Source: Aphelocoma coerulescens (taxonomy: Eukaryota; Chordata; Aves; Passeriformes; Corvidae). Taken from it: a stretch of DNA of 64,000 bases. The DNA lies in assembly GCF_041296385.1 (NCBI RefSeq), contig NW_027183949.1:1648501-1712500 (forward strand). The letters run 5' to 3'. Position 1 is the stretch's first letter; every line of letters starts with the position of its first letter. Under the pieces are notes generated by a model. The model was given only the letters and a program-made list of their open reading frames with translations, was not told the origin of the DNA and ran no database searches. Both the position numbers and the translations under genes were made by a program. Below are positions 11,717 through 22,190 of the stretch, piece by piece.

Positions 11717-12501
11717 TTCTCTCTTCCTCTTCCTCTTCCTCTTCCTCTTCCTCTTCCTCTTCCTCTTCCTCTTCCTCTTCTCTCTTTCTCTCTTTCTCTC
11801 TTTCTCTCTTTCTCTCTTTTTCTCTCTTTCTCTTTCTCTCTCTCTTCCTCTTTTTCATTTCAGCGGAGTTTTCCCTCCTCGCCGCCGTCGAGTGCTACGA
11901 CCGCTACGTGTCCCTCTGCAAACCCCTGCACTACGGGACCCTCCTGGGCAGCAGAGCTTGTGCTCACATGGCAGCAGCTGCCTGGGCCAGTGGCTTTCTC
12001 AATGCTCTGCTGCACACGGCCACTACATTTTCCCTGCCCCTGTGCCAGGGCAGTGCCCTGGGCCAGTTCTTGGGTGAAATCCCACAGTTCCTCAAGCTCT
12101 CCTGCTCACACTGCCACCTCAGGGAACTCGGGCTTGTTGTGTTTTCCATCTGTTTAACTTTTGGTTCATTTGTGTTCCTTCTTTTCTCCTATGTGCAGAT
12201 CTTCAGGGCTGTGCTGAGGATCCCCTCTGAGCAGGGATGGCACAAAACCTTTTGCACGTGCCTCCCTCACCTGGCCATGGTCTCCCTGTTCCTCAGCACT
12301 GGCTTTGTTGCCTGCTTGAAGCCCCCCTCCAGGTCCTCCCCATCCGTGGACCTGGCACTGCCAGTTCTGTACTCGGTGCTGCCTCCAGCCCTGAAGTCCC
12401 TCATCTACAGCCTGAGGAACCAGGAGCTCAAGGATGCCCTGAGGAAAATGATGACTGGATGCTTTCCAGAAGCAAAAACCTGCCTGTTTTCAGCTCCATA
12501 G
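11291..12501 (+). pseudogene. OR14-like olfactory receptor pseudogene, frame-broken (unit A)
   Basis: The 5' half (11291 to about 11540) encodes the N-terminus to TM2 of an OR14-type receptor: the MSNSSSIS start, LQLLHF, and PMFFFLL in TM2. The 3' half (about 11863-12501) resumes at the TM3 end with YDRYVSLCKPLHYG, then HKTFCTC, LKPPS and SLRNQELKDALRK, and ends at TAG. Between them is a CT-rich tract of about 270 bp where a normal receptor has roughly nine codons. A one-base frame change just before the tract, plus the tract length (275 bp between fixed landmarks), puts the 3' half in a third frame. Family residues are lost too: the TM1 Asn of GN is Ser, the TM3 disulfide Cys is Gly in the frame-shifted YAGGAAQ, and NPLIY of TM7 reads KSLIY. 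OR14 receptors are odorant GPCRs; this copy cannot make one. Confidence 0.93.
11586..11857 (+). repeat. CTTTCT / CTTCCT polypyrimidine tract within the receptor (unit A)
   Basis: About 270 bp with almost no purines on the plus strand. There are CTTTCT hexamers on the left, a CTTCCT block in the middle and CTCTCTTT on the right. It ends TTTTTCATTTCAG, which is the receptor's own codons for Phe, Ile and Ser. It most likely grew by slippage from the pyrimidine-rich codons of the TM3 Phe/Leu run. Confidence 0.97.
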
Positions 12502-14165
12502 GCTAAAGTGTAATCATTAGAGGCCCAGCCTGCCTTCTCAGGTTGTTTTGGTGGTGGTGCTTTGGGGGCTTTTTTTCTTTTCCTATGTTAATGTTGTACC
12601 CAACAGATTTTGTTATGCATCTTATTCCCTGTTTACAGGCTGAATGGGACTGTTGACAGGGACTGTGTCAATGAGGAGTCTGCTCTGTGTGTATTCACAT
12701 GAAAGAAAGGACCCATCAGCAAGGTCTTTGTTCAAGATCCTTTGGTTGAGTCCATCCCTGAAGCTGGAGGGCAGGACCAGTTTTGCAGGCGTGGGGCAGG
12801 GAAGAGTCCCAGCAGAGCAGCACAGCCAGGGAGCAGCAGAGCTTGGTCTTTTCAGAGCTCCTCTCTTATTACTTCCACTCTCTCCTTTGGAGCTGCTGTG
12901 ATGGTGTAAGGCCAACAGCTCTGTGCGGGTGGTGCGAGTCCTGCTGCGTGTCACAGGCAGGGACAGGCCATGGGCACTGCTGGGACACAGCTGGGCTCCG
13001 CCACAGCAGTTCCATCAGCAAAGGGCATCTCCTGAAGGCACTGCAGGAAGGCTTTGCTCTCCCTGCACAGTCACTGTCAGGAACAGGCCCAAGGAAGAGA
13101 CTCTAAAGAGGCTGCCTGTATTCCTTGTTCTCCCAGGGCTCAGTGGGATGAGATCAGGGTCCCAGTGTGGCCTTCAAGAGACTCAGGTGTGGTTCAGGTT
13201 TTGCTTGGTGGTGGCCAGTGCCCACCAGATGGTGAATGGTCTGTGATGAACCTTCCTGGGGCTCTGCAGCTTGTGCCAGGCCTGATGGCAGGGGAATGTT
13301 CTTCTGGAGGGACTTGGGAGCTGCCAGGAGAACGCAGGGGACCTGCAGGGACAGTGTGTGCCAGGGATCAGCCGTGAGTGGAGCTCCCTGGGCACAGGCC
13401 TGTCCAGGGTGGGCTCACCCAGAGATAAAGGACTGAATGTTTCCTGTGAGCCATGAGAGCTCTGCAGCCCCAGGGGACACAGCAGGTACAGGGAAAGGAG
13501 TCTGGGCAGTGACTCGTCTGACCCTCTGGGAACTTGCAGAGGAGGATCCAGGGCAGCCCCAGCCCATGCGCCAGCCCTGGAACAAGGCAGGCACCTCGGA
13601 GCACCCTCCATGGCCACAGCAGAGCCTGTGTGGGAGGGGGTCCGTGCAGGGAGCACCATCAGCTGCAGAGCTCTGTCTCCCAGCTTGAGCAGCACAGCCC
13701 AGCAGAGGCAGCCCATGGCCCCGGGCAGCACAGCCCCCATGCTCTGCAGAGCAGCACCCCCAGCTCGGGGGCTGTGGGCAGCAGGGCAGAGGCTACAGCA
13801 AGGGCTGCTCAGGCCAGCACAGACGTGTTCCCCTGGGAAAGGCTCTGTGGGGAGCTGGGATGGGCCAGGAGAAGAGCAGGAGCTCATGTGTGTGCAGAGG
13901 AGCCCTGGCAAGAGGCTGCCCTGTCCCTGGGATAGCAGCAGGAGCAGCCTGAGGAGCCCCAGAGCCAACTCTCTGCTGCTGTGCTGGGCAGCGGGGCCCT
14001 GGGGCTGCAGGAGCTGCCCGAGCTGAGGATCTCCTGAGCATTCCAGACACAGAGTCACTGTCCCGCACCTCCAGTGCCTCCAGTTCCTGCTGCAGGGCCA
14101 GACAGGACTGGGCTTCTTTGCAGGGCTGGGGCCGGGGCAGGGAGAGGAAAACAATGGACCCTTGA
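12502..14165. other. No gene recognised, 3' of the receptor
   Basis: Receptor 3' flank and GC-rich sequence with long but unassignable frames on both strands. The longest, on the minus strand at 13183-14256, has no recognisable domain. No canonical poly(A) signal follows closely after the receptor stop. Equivalents are 35744-37407 and 58881-60543. Confidence 0.5.
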
Positions 14166-14169
14166 TTAT

Positions 14170-14337
14170 AAGACTCCCCTCCGTGTCACAATGCTCTCCA
14201 TGGTTCCACGAGGCCTTGCAGTGCCACGCTGGCCCCTTGGTTCCTTTGGGCCCCACGCTGTCACTGTGGTGCCCTTGGTTACACGAGGCCCCACGGTGTC
14301 ACAAGGCACCTTTGGTTCTCCGAGGGCCCTCAGCGTC
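14170..14337. repeat. About 38-bp minisatellite, inverted block beside the retroelement
   Basis: Three to four units of the family at 5398-7410, but in the opposite orientation (GGTTCCACGAGGCC, TGTCACAATG). The block ends exactly where the left LTR-like repeat begins. Confidence 0.82.
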
Positions 14338-14938
14338 TGTTTTGCCAGTGGGCAGGGTCAGCCCCAAAGACACAGACACCAAGTTCAGGAATAGTGTAAG
14401 TTATTAGAATGCAAAACTGCAAAGAATCACAAAAGGAGAAGCCCAGCAAAGCACCCAATCATCACTACCAAAGATTGCGTACAGTAATCAAGAAAGAGAC
14501 AGCACCAGTTACCCTCAGGCCTTGCCATCATCCACATCCTCACATCAGCTGGGGGAAGCTGTCACAGCCAAGGACTGGAGAGCCATTCCCGCACCCTGGG
14601 AGTTCCTGCAGGTGCATCCACCTTTGCGGGCAACGAGGCTTCAACCTCGCTGTGAGAGGGCCCAGCTTTGACAGCGTTGAACAAACAAGCCGACATCACT
14701 GCTAGTGTGGGAACATCTGGTTTCATTCTCCTGTTTGATTTCTCCCAAAGCCTGGCCAGGGCTCAAGGAGGAACCGAGGGAGTTTGATCCTAAAGCCCCA
14801 AACAAGGCCAGATGGGGCCTCGTCCAGTTTCTAAATACAGAAAGGTCAATCCGTGTTTCACCAATGAACATAGAGCATATTGCTACTAATGCTTTGTTAA
14901 TGAGCAGATACAAATAGAACATTTGGTTGGAAGGTTCA
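14338..14938 (-). repeat. LTR-like repeat, 3' copy (unit A)
   Basis: Aligns with 17310-17934 over its length with many substitutions and a short divergent patch near its right end. This much divergence means the retroelement is far older than the macrosatellite duplication. The U3 start (TGAACC on the minus strand) is provisional. Confidence 0.72.
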
Positions 14939-15082
14939 TCTAGATGTCAACTTTGCCTCAGAGCCTGTTGTTCAGGCCTCAGTCAGGGCCTGTTGTTCAG
15001 GCCTCACTCCTTCAATCAGTCCTTTGACCTAGAGACGAACTGCAACCTTCATAACAATTCTTTTCATCCTACAATTTTAGAT

Positions 15083-15540
15083 TTAAGTATTAGAAATTCT
15101 TTGTTGACAAGCCAAAATATCATATGGGAAGTGCTTTAAGGGTATCTTTTCACAATCTTCATAGGAACGCTTAACCCAGCCATGATTAAAGAGCTGTCCG
15201 TGAGTTTGATTCCATTTCCCTTTATACTGGCTGCAATTGAACAGTTTACAGTGTGGGTGCATACAACCTATTCCAGGAGACAACATCCATCCACAGACAC
15301 TTTTTCCTACACATATTCCTCTTTATCCGATTTAGGCAAGAAATGCCTTTTCTATGAAAAGGCAGCGGTCGGGGATCGCCACCCTCGGTCTAGAGCTCTG
15401 TTTTTATCGTGAACTGTGCTCAAGTTTCTAACCCACCATTTGGGTTGGGCCAGATGGGCCAGCCAAGGCCAGTCATCGAATCCTTCTGGACTTGCACGCA
15501 CCCAGCAATTACTGAGGTTAAATGAGTTCCCTATCTCTGC
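15083..15540 (-). pseudogene. Possible Env surface-protein remnant, unit A
   Basis: Two adjoining minus-strand frames (about 15352-15540 and 15083-15286), separated by a stop, are rich in Cys, Trp and N-linked glycosylation sites. The first contains NLSNCWVRA, reminiscent of the CWxxC region of retroviral surface subunits but with the second Cys missing. The position, between dut and the 3' LTR, fits env. Homology is a guess from composition and motif. Confidence 0.42.
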
Positions 15541-15851
15541 TCCTGCTGTTAGAAATCTATTTTCCCAACCAGTGCTCCGATTACAAGGACAACATTAAAT
15601 CAACAAGATCAACAATAGTTTCACTGTTAAGTGGTCCCTTTCTGTCTGCAGAAGTCACTCACTCAGTGGCACATCAGTCTTCACATCGAGCGCCGTGGAT
15701 CAGAGCACTTTCCAAAGGGACCATTGGGGCAAACAGGGAGATTTGGTCTGGCAGGCTCTGCAAAACAATATCCTGTAACATCTCTTTGTTCTCTCACAGA
15801 ACACTTGGCTGCAGGGACATGTGCCCATCTTTCTCACCCAGGTTTCAGGAT

Positions 15852-16439
15852 TCAAACAGTGTTGTCTTTGCCTACAGCTCTTACTTCAGCTGGCTCGGGC
15901 GGGCCATTTGGCCTCTGGACCCACACTCTGGCTCCATGATTAGGACTGGTGGATCCAAACCCTTTATCTCCATGAACAGTAGTGATGTGAAGTGGATGTC
16001 CTTTTTTCACGGTTGTTTTAAAAACTGGCAATATCAATAACTGTGCTACCCTGCCGTGGGGTTGAATAATCCAGTGTTGTTCACTATTGTTTAACAGAAC
16101 TACTTTAATTTCTCCTTGATAATCTGCACCAACCACTCCTCCCACCATATGAACACTTGTCAAGGCCAAGCTTGAGTGGGCAGTTATCAAACCAAAGTGT
16201 CCCGGAGGAACCTGAATTCCTCTGCCGGTACTGATAACTCTCATTTGCTTCTGATTTTTCCTAATTAATTCTAATGCGTAAAGGTCCAGCCCTGCAGCCT
16301 CTGCGATGGCCCTGTCAGGGGCCATCACCCCCGGAACAATTTCCCAGGAAGTCAAAGTGTCACTGTCCGTGGTTCTATTTGCAAATTGGGTGCAGCCATG
16401 CGCATCCAGGGGGTTTCCATTTCCCCAGTGGGCCCATTG
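15852..16439 (-). CDS. Retroviral dUTPase (dut/pro region), unit A
   Basis: A frame is open from 16439, after a stop at 16440-16442, to the stop at 15852. No ATG begins it, as expected if it was made by ribosomal frameshifting from gag. dUTPase motifs appear in order: AGLDLYA (I), SSLA (II), [10 protein letters not shown] (III), GRVAQLLI (IV) and GFGSTS (V). The enzyme hydrolyses dUTP to dUMP and keeps uracil out of viral DNA. In motif III the first of the two aspartates of the usual IDxDY, the catalytic base, is Gly, so activity is doubtful. After motif V the frame runs about 25 more residues and stops; the protease active-site region is not seen. Confidence 0.87.
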   Translation of the reverse strand, partial: QWAHWGNGNPLDAHGCTQFANRTTDSDTLTSWEIVPGVMAPDRAIAEAAGLDLYALELIRKNQKQMRVISTGRGIQVPPGHFGLITAHSSLALTSVHMVGGVVGADYQGEIKVVLLNNSEQHWIIQPHGRVAQLLILPVFKTTVKKGHPLHITTVHGDKGFGSTSPNHGARVWVQRPNGPPEPAEVRAVGKDNTV

Positions 16440-16542
16440 TTAAGGATATGGAGCACATCTGGGAGGTGGGTTTTTCATTGCGACACATTCCCATCTCCTA
16501 TATTTTTCAACTGCTCTTTTAACAACCCCTTCATCTGTTCAA

Positions 16543-16794
16543 TCAGTTCTGCAGCTTGTGGATAGTCTGGGATATGAAAAACCCAGCAGTCTTACTCACT
16601 TTATTTTTCGCAGTAACAGACAAAGCATTCCACGTCCTAGCGTCAGCAAACCCTATAAAAACAGCCACTTTCATCCCTTCCTCCTTCATCTGTTGTATAC
16701 AATCTCCCACAGTTTCCCAGCGATGCTGGGGTCCTGGCCAGTCCTTTTCTGTAGCGTATTTAGTCTTATATCCCTGAGCAGCCAAAGCTAACAA
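16543..16794 (-). pseudogene. Possible gag fragment, unit A
   Basis: An 83-residue frame just upstream of the dUTPase on the same strand, where gag would end in a gag-dut-pro layout. It is charged and Trp-containing, with no nucleocapsid zinc knuckle. I do not recognise it by sequence and call it gag-like only by position. Identical or nearly identical frames lie at 39785-40036 and 62921-63172. Confidence 0.3.
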
Positions 16795-16799
16795 ATGGG

Positions 16800-16935
16800 T
16801 ATTTGGAGCATTATTTCACAATGTCATTATATACATGTGAAAACATAAACATCGATTTTTATTATATTTTATTATGAACATGTAGATCATTATTTTTTGT
16901 TATTATTCTCGTTGTTATTATTATTATTTCCTTTG
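16800..16935. repeat. AT-rich ATT-type microsatellite inside the retroelement
   Basis: Imperfect ATT/TTA repeats between the possible gag piece and the right LTR. Units A and C share the same form (TTTTATTATGAACATG), while unit B (about 40045-40175) has TATATTATATACATG. The unit C copy is at about 63180-63310. Confidence 0.85.
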
Positions 16936-17309
16936 CTCAAACAAATCCAAGCTCAAGATTAAAAACTTCTTCTGTTGCTCCGTGTGGGAGCGTTTCAACA
17001 ACAATCGTTCCTTCTGTTGGTGCTGTTTCCGAGATGCTGTTAACAAAATTCACCCTCATCTTCCCAAACCCACAAGTTCTTTTCCTTTTTCCATATGCAA
17101 TTTTGGGATGCATTTTAATACATCCAGTGCTTCAGCTTCTTTCAATTGACGTCCTCATTGCTCGCACAGAGCTCCGACCTCAGCCCACGCCACAGCCAGC
17201 AAACCCTAGGGAAGGTCTTCCCATGCGGGAATTTTGGATGGGACCGATTACTTACACTTACATTTAAAAAGCAGCATTTTGTTGAGATCCGGCCAGACTA
17301 TATCAAATT

Positions 17310-17934
17310 TGTTTTACCAGTGGGCAGGGTCAGGACCAAAGACATAGACACCAACTCAAGGAATCAGCGTCATTTACTGTAGTTCAAAGCAGCAAAGAAT
17401 CACAAAAGGAGAAGCTCAGCAATGCACCCAATCATCCCTACCAAAGATTGCCCGTAGGGATTAAGAAAGAGACAGCAGCAGTTACCCTCAGACTTTACCA
17501 TCACCCAGAGCCACCCATCAGCTGGGGGAAGCTGTCACAGCCAAGGACTGGAGAGCCATTCCCGGACACTGGGAGTTCCTGCAGGTGCCTCCACTCACAG
17601 GTGAGGCTTCCAACCTCCCTGTGAGAGGGCCCACCTTTGATAGTGTTGAACTAACAAACCGACAGCACTTCTAGCGTGGGAACATCTGGTTTCATTCTCC
17701 CGTTTGTTTCTCCCAAAGCCTGGCCAGGGCTCAAGGAGGAAGCAAGGGAGTTGACTTGGACCATACAGCCCCAAACAAGGCCAGATGTCAGATTTCATGG
17801 CCTTGTCCAGCTTCCAAATACAGAAAGGTCAATCCATGTTTCACTAATGGGTGGATACATCTATCAGAGCGCTCATGACCGTGCGCATTTCATGAATGAG
17901 CAAGTTCAAAGATAACCTTTGCTTGGAAGCTTCT
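17310..17934 (-). repeat. LTR-like repeat, 5' copy (unit A)
   Basis: Begins at TGTTTTACCAGTGGG on the plus strand. Its inner neighbour on the minus strand reads AATTTGATATAGTCTGGCC, which does not clearly match a tRNA 3' end; unit B reads TTGGTATAG there. Confidence 0.72.
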
Positions 17935-20560
17935 GATGGTGCCCCAAGCCCCAGGACTGGAGGGACCCCTTGGCTGCGGGGCTGGGAGGGAGGGAGCTGC
18001 CCCTTGTTCTCACTCTGCCTCACGCAAAGCTGGGCCGCTCACAAGTGGGGCAGCACAGCAAACAGGCAGCCTGCCAGTCTCTTCCATCCTCGTCTCTTGA
18101 GATTTTTCACCTTTCAGCTTAGGGTCTACAAAGGCAACTGCTTTTGGTCCCGCTGTGTATCCCCACGTACAGCAATGCTGCTGAATCCGTCTGTAGCACA
18201 GCAGCAGGGGAAAGGCCTCAGCCCTTCAGGGTCAGGAGCTGCCGGGCTCTGCCTGAGCAGCTCAGCCAGCAGGAAGGGAGCTGCTCCACACGGCAACGAG
18301 GAGCAAAGCACTGCAGCACCTCCTGCTTGGGCAGAGCCCAAATTCGGTGCGGGAATAAGAGAGTTCTTCTTGTGCCCTGGTGCATCAGCACTGCAGGTGC
18401 TGTGCCCGCAAGGACATGGTTCGAGATCTGCAAAAGAATTCTGCAACTCTTGACTGGGTCAGGATGTCACCAGTGCTAAACTCCACTTTAGTCCAAAGCA
18501 ACCCGTTTACACCTCTGCTGGTGTCTGCTAGATTTTTTCTTCAGGGTATCCAGACAAAAGTAAACAGAGGAGGAGCCTACATTTTCATTGTTGAGCAGAA
18601 ATGTATCTCATTTTGCTGTACAATCCTTTTTTAAGACGTGTTATCTCTTTAAAAAAAAAAAATTAGAAAAAAGAAAAACCAGAAAAAATATGAAAGAGAA
18701 AAAACCAAATGTGTAGTGAAAAATCTTCTGTAACTTTGGATTAAGAGGTAACTGATCTTTTTAAAAAGAGAACAAAGTTATTTACTTTGCAAATGTGCTG
18801 ATGGCATGGATCCATCTCACTGACCTCAGCATCCTTTTTTAAGTATTTTGCGTTTTGCTGTCAATATTAAGTTATTTTAAATTGTGGTTGAAGCAATAGG
18901 AAATTGAAATATGGATTGTGCATGACCGTGTCTTGAGTGTAAAAATATTGCGGTTTGAAACTTGGACCTAAAGTATTGCAAATAAAAGTTATAAATACCA
19001 ATGGATTGTGTGACAGCAGCTTTTCCTCTAGGATGTGCAGCATCAGAAAGACTTCATCAGTGTGGCTGTGGGTGCTTTTAGCTTTGTCCTGTGCCACTCT
19101 ATGATGACATGAAACAGGACTTCACCTGCCACCAGCCCAGGCCACCCTTTGCCACCCCAGCTCCTTGGAGCTTGGACAAGCAGACACAAAGTCTTTCTGC
19201 TGCTTCCCCCTTTTGCACAAATGCACAGAGAGCTGGGATTTTTCCAGGTCTCGTGTCTCCACGATGAATACGGTGAGTTACACAGATGCTTGTCAGCTCC
19301 ACTTCCTGCCTAGAAATCTTGAAACTGCTTCTAAATGCTGCTCACTTCAGCTCTTGGACACCTACTCCCACAGGGCCGGGAAAAAAATGCCCCTGACGCC
19401 AGCTTACAAGGTGAGTTACGCCAAAGAGGGCTATGTGGGAAATCTCTATCCCTGCCTATCCTTTTAAGAGATCTGTGCCTTGTATCTAAAGGAAGGAATG
19501 TGCAAGCAACGTGACTGACACTTTCGCTCTCCGTGTTCGTTCCGCAGCCACGGGTACAAAGACATTATGGGAACCCTTGTGCAGCCAGAGCCTTCCGTCC
19601 CTGCAGAAGGGAGCGCGGCGGGTGGGGGCGGTTGGCGGGCAGCGAGCCCCGGACAGCGGGCGAGATCCGGCTCCACACCTGCCAGGCCCTGCTAAGGCTC
19701 CATGCCGGCTCCTCTGCAACAGCAAAGACCTTCAGCCGTGTCACTGCCCAGAGGGGCAGTGCTGGCCCGGCCGCACAGCTCCTTTTCCCCACAAGTTGCA
19801 GGAGGTGAGAACGCAACACTTGCAAACACCGACTGCGAGCCACAGCGCCGGCTGCGCACCATGAACCTCAGCTCTGGGACCACTGTCTGCCCCAAGCTCC
19901 GGGGGATGCAGTGGGAGCCGGGCTGGGCTCTGCCCTGGGGCCATCCTCCAGGGACAGCTGCAAACAGGGAGCATTTAGTTGCCACCAAGAGCCCAGCCAC
20001 GCGTGGAGGGGAGCCGGTGCAGGTGCGGCCTGCGCTGTTGCCTGCTGTGCTCTGGGGCTGCTGCTCCCCGCAGAGGGAACTGCACTGGCGTGCCAGAGGA
20101 GACAAAGAAGCTTCAGCTTAAGCCAAACTGAGCTGGGTGGCTGGGCTGGCAGGAGTGGGGAGGGTCAAGGGCATTCACAGAGCTCATCCTGCTGGAAGGA
20201 CGAGGAAAAGGGGCAGTGGGAAGCTAACAGTGAGGAGAGCTGAGGCCTGGAGGGCAGCTCTTGAATGACACTCAGGTCTCACCGGACCTCTGAGACATTG
20301 CTGTTCTTCTGCCAGTGACAGGATGAGTCCCTAAACCTGGGGCTCGCTCCTCCTCGTGGTCAAAGGCATCAAGGAAGGCTACAGTGCGACAGAGACTGCC
20401 CTGAGCTGGCAACTCACTGGGGGAAAAGAGGGAGCACTTGTGAAGTAAAAGGCAGGCGGGGCAGAGAACTGTTCAGAGAAGGGCTGAGCTAAAGCTTGAG
20501 CAAGCTGAGAAATGCCATTTGGGGTCATCCCAGATTGATTTCATTTCACAAGTTATTGAA
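17935..20560. other. No gene recognised, between retroelement and kinase 3' end
   Basis: Mixed sequence with an A-rich stretch at about 18650-18720 and AT-rich DNA to about 19000, then GC-richer DNA with only short frames on both strands. Plus-strand AGGTGAGT-like sequence occurs near 19410 but there is no coding evidence. The unit B equivalent is 41180-43805. Confidence 0.5.
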
Positions 20561-20564
20561 CAAG

Positions 20565-20570
20565 TTTATT
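20565..20570 (-). terminator. AATAAA poly(A) signal downstream of the kinase
   Basis: This is the first canonical AATAAA on the minus strand after the kinase stop at 22191, about 1.6 kb downstream. It follows the degenerate PIM fragment and an exon-like block (20668-20763). It could end the kinase transcript or be left over from the degenerate second gene. Confidence 0.5.
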
Positions 20571-20667
20571 TTGGGGGCGGGGGGGGTGTCATGTTTTCCC
20601 CTGGAGGCGTGCACTCTGCAGGCTTGAGCTGCGTTGCCGAAATGCTCGAGCACGTCTCTGCTGCGGC

Positions 20668-21914
20668 TCACACCGGTTCTTCTTTGGCTTCTTCCGGCCC
20701 GGTGCTGAGCCGCAGCAGAGCCCTGGCGGAGCCCAGAGCAGCCTCAGCATCCACAGAGCCCGGCTGCAAGGAGAGAAAGCAGAAACCGCCCGTCACTTGA
20801 AGGCTGCTGTCCCCCTTGTCCCAGCCGCCCGTGGTGCCCAGGCCGTGCTGGCTGTGCTCAGAGCGGTGCCCGAAGCCGCCCGTCACTGCTGCCTTTGGCA
20901 GGAGAGCAGGATGGCAGGACACGTGCCACCGCCCGCAGCCAGCCGTGGCAGATCCACCTCCTCAGCAGCTGCCCATTGGGATGCTCCTGTGCTCGCTGCC
21001 ATCTCCCAAAAGCCCTTATCCCAGCCGTGCCAAGAAGACGGGGACCCACCGCACGCCACCCGCCGCCGGAAGAAAAGCTGCTCCCAAGCGATGTCCTCAG
21101 CCTTCTCCAAGGCCCCGTCCCATCCACGCTGCAGCTGGTCCCAAGCACTTCCCGATCCAGACTGGACACCACCTACAACACCTCCTTTAAGGGAAACAAA
21201 CAACAAATTAATGAAAAGGGATTACAGACAAAAAGGAGAAACAAGAAAAAAGGTAAAAAGTCTTCTCTCTGTTGGGGGCCTGAGGAAGGCCCAACCTTCC
21301 CTACATGCTGGGGAAAAACCCACCCTCGGGCGAGGGAAGCCCACGCTTTCTCCCCTCCCCCCCGCACTGACCCCCAACAGGCACAGCGAGCCCAAAGCAA
21401 ACAAGCCGAGTGGAGCAGCCCAAGCCCTTCCTTTCCTGCAAAACAAAGCAGCCCGTGCACAGCTCCTGGAGTGCCACCTCTGCTCCTGCCATGGGGGCTT
21501 GTTTGTGTCGGGCTGGCTGCCCCAGCCCCAGCCCGGGGAACAGTGGGCGGTGGGGGCTGTTGGCAGGGCCAGGGGCCGACTCCCATTTCCTAAGCACCCC
21601 AGCCCATCCCGCCCGCCCTGCCGAAAAGCAGCTTGGCAGCCGGCTGAAGAATTAGTTGCATCCGCCCCAGCAAAGGGGGGAACCTTTGCTTCCCGGCCAG
21701 GCCGTGCAATGCCCAAATCTGGGAGCATCCCCCTGGCTGTGGACTCATCTGTAAATTCGCTGTGGAGCCTGGCTTTGAAGAAGGTGCCAGAATCGAAGCC
21801 CATCATCTTCAGCTTGCCGGTGGCCAGGTCGAGGAAGAGCTTGCCATCCTTGACGTCGTCCTCCATGTCTCCAGCAGCAGCAGGAGTACAGCTTCTCCAG
21901 GGGCTCCTTCTTCC
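20668..21914 (-). pseudogene. Degenerate second PIM fragment, downstream of the A/B kinase
   Basis: At 21749-21914, after an AG acceptor, the minus strand reads GKKEPLEKLY in one frame, like the residues before a PIM glycine loop. In another frame it then reads LFLDLATGKLKMMGFDSGTF, which aligns with the exon 3 segment [19 protein letters not shown]. The HRD position reads EDD, DFG is scrambled to GFD, and the exon 3 donor GT has become AT. Further on (about 21040-21115) EDIAWEQLFFRRRV resembles the end of PIM exon 4. A final exon-like block (20668-20763) has a good acceptor and a stop but no PIM similarity. Several internal parts are missing, so this is a broken, non-catalytic PIM relative. 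Confidence 0.62.
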
Positions 21915-22190
21915 CTGCGGCTGAGAGCAGGCTGTCAGTGCCCCGCCCAGGGCCCCGGCTGTCAGTGAAGCAGGACAAGCAAAAGCAGCTTGCACGGCGG
22001 CCACCAGTGCTGGGAAGAGCAGCTCAGCGCCAGCACAAGGGCTGCGGGTCCCCATCTGACGACCCCTGCGCAGCAATACAGGCAGGGCAAAAAAGCCTGC
22101 GTTTCTTGGCTTCTTCTGGCCAAGGCACGTGTGGAGCTGTAACTTACCGGCTCCCTGGATCAAAGTGTGCCTGTGGCTCTCTCCCTTCTT

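Larger units (their letters stand above)
14338..17934 (-). mobile_element. Endogenous retrovirus remnant with two LTR-like repeats (unit A)
   Basis: Two related direct repeats flank 2.37 kb: 14338-14938 (601 bp) and 17310-17934 (625 bp). Both begin TGTTTT-CCAGTGGGCAGGG on the plus strand, so on the coding (minus) strand each ends in CA, as LTRs do. The outer right end is less certain. The interior on the minus strand holds a possible gag piece, a dUTPase and an Env-like piece; no reverse transcriptase or integrase is seen, so pol is deleted. I could not find matching target-site duplications or a convincing primer-binding site or polypurine tract. The dUTPase suggests a class II (beta-like) element, as inference. 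Confidence 0.78.

Noticed and set aside
13183..14256. 357-codon minus-strand frame 3' of the receptor
   Set aside because: No domain is recognised and the frame length differs in unit C through a small indel (about 60290). It behaves as non-coding.
15852..16439. Host DUT gene
   Set aside because: It lies on one exon with no ATG, between LTR-like repeats and beside Env-like sequence, with retroviral-type extensions at both ends.
17255..17309. tRNA primer-binding site next to the 5' LTR
   Set aside because: The sequence begins near TTGGTATAG in unit B and TTTGATATAG in A and C. It does not match a vertebrate tRNA 3' end that I can name.
20797..21924. 375-codon plus-strand frame
   Set aside because: It is antisense to the degenerate PIM fragment and its introns. 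No homology is seen.
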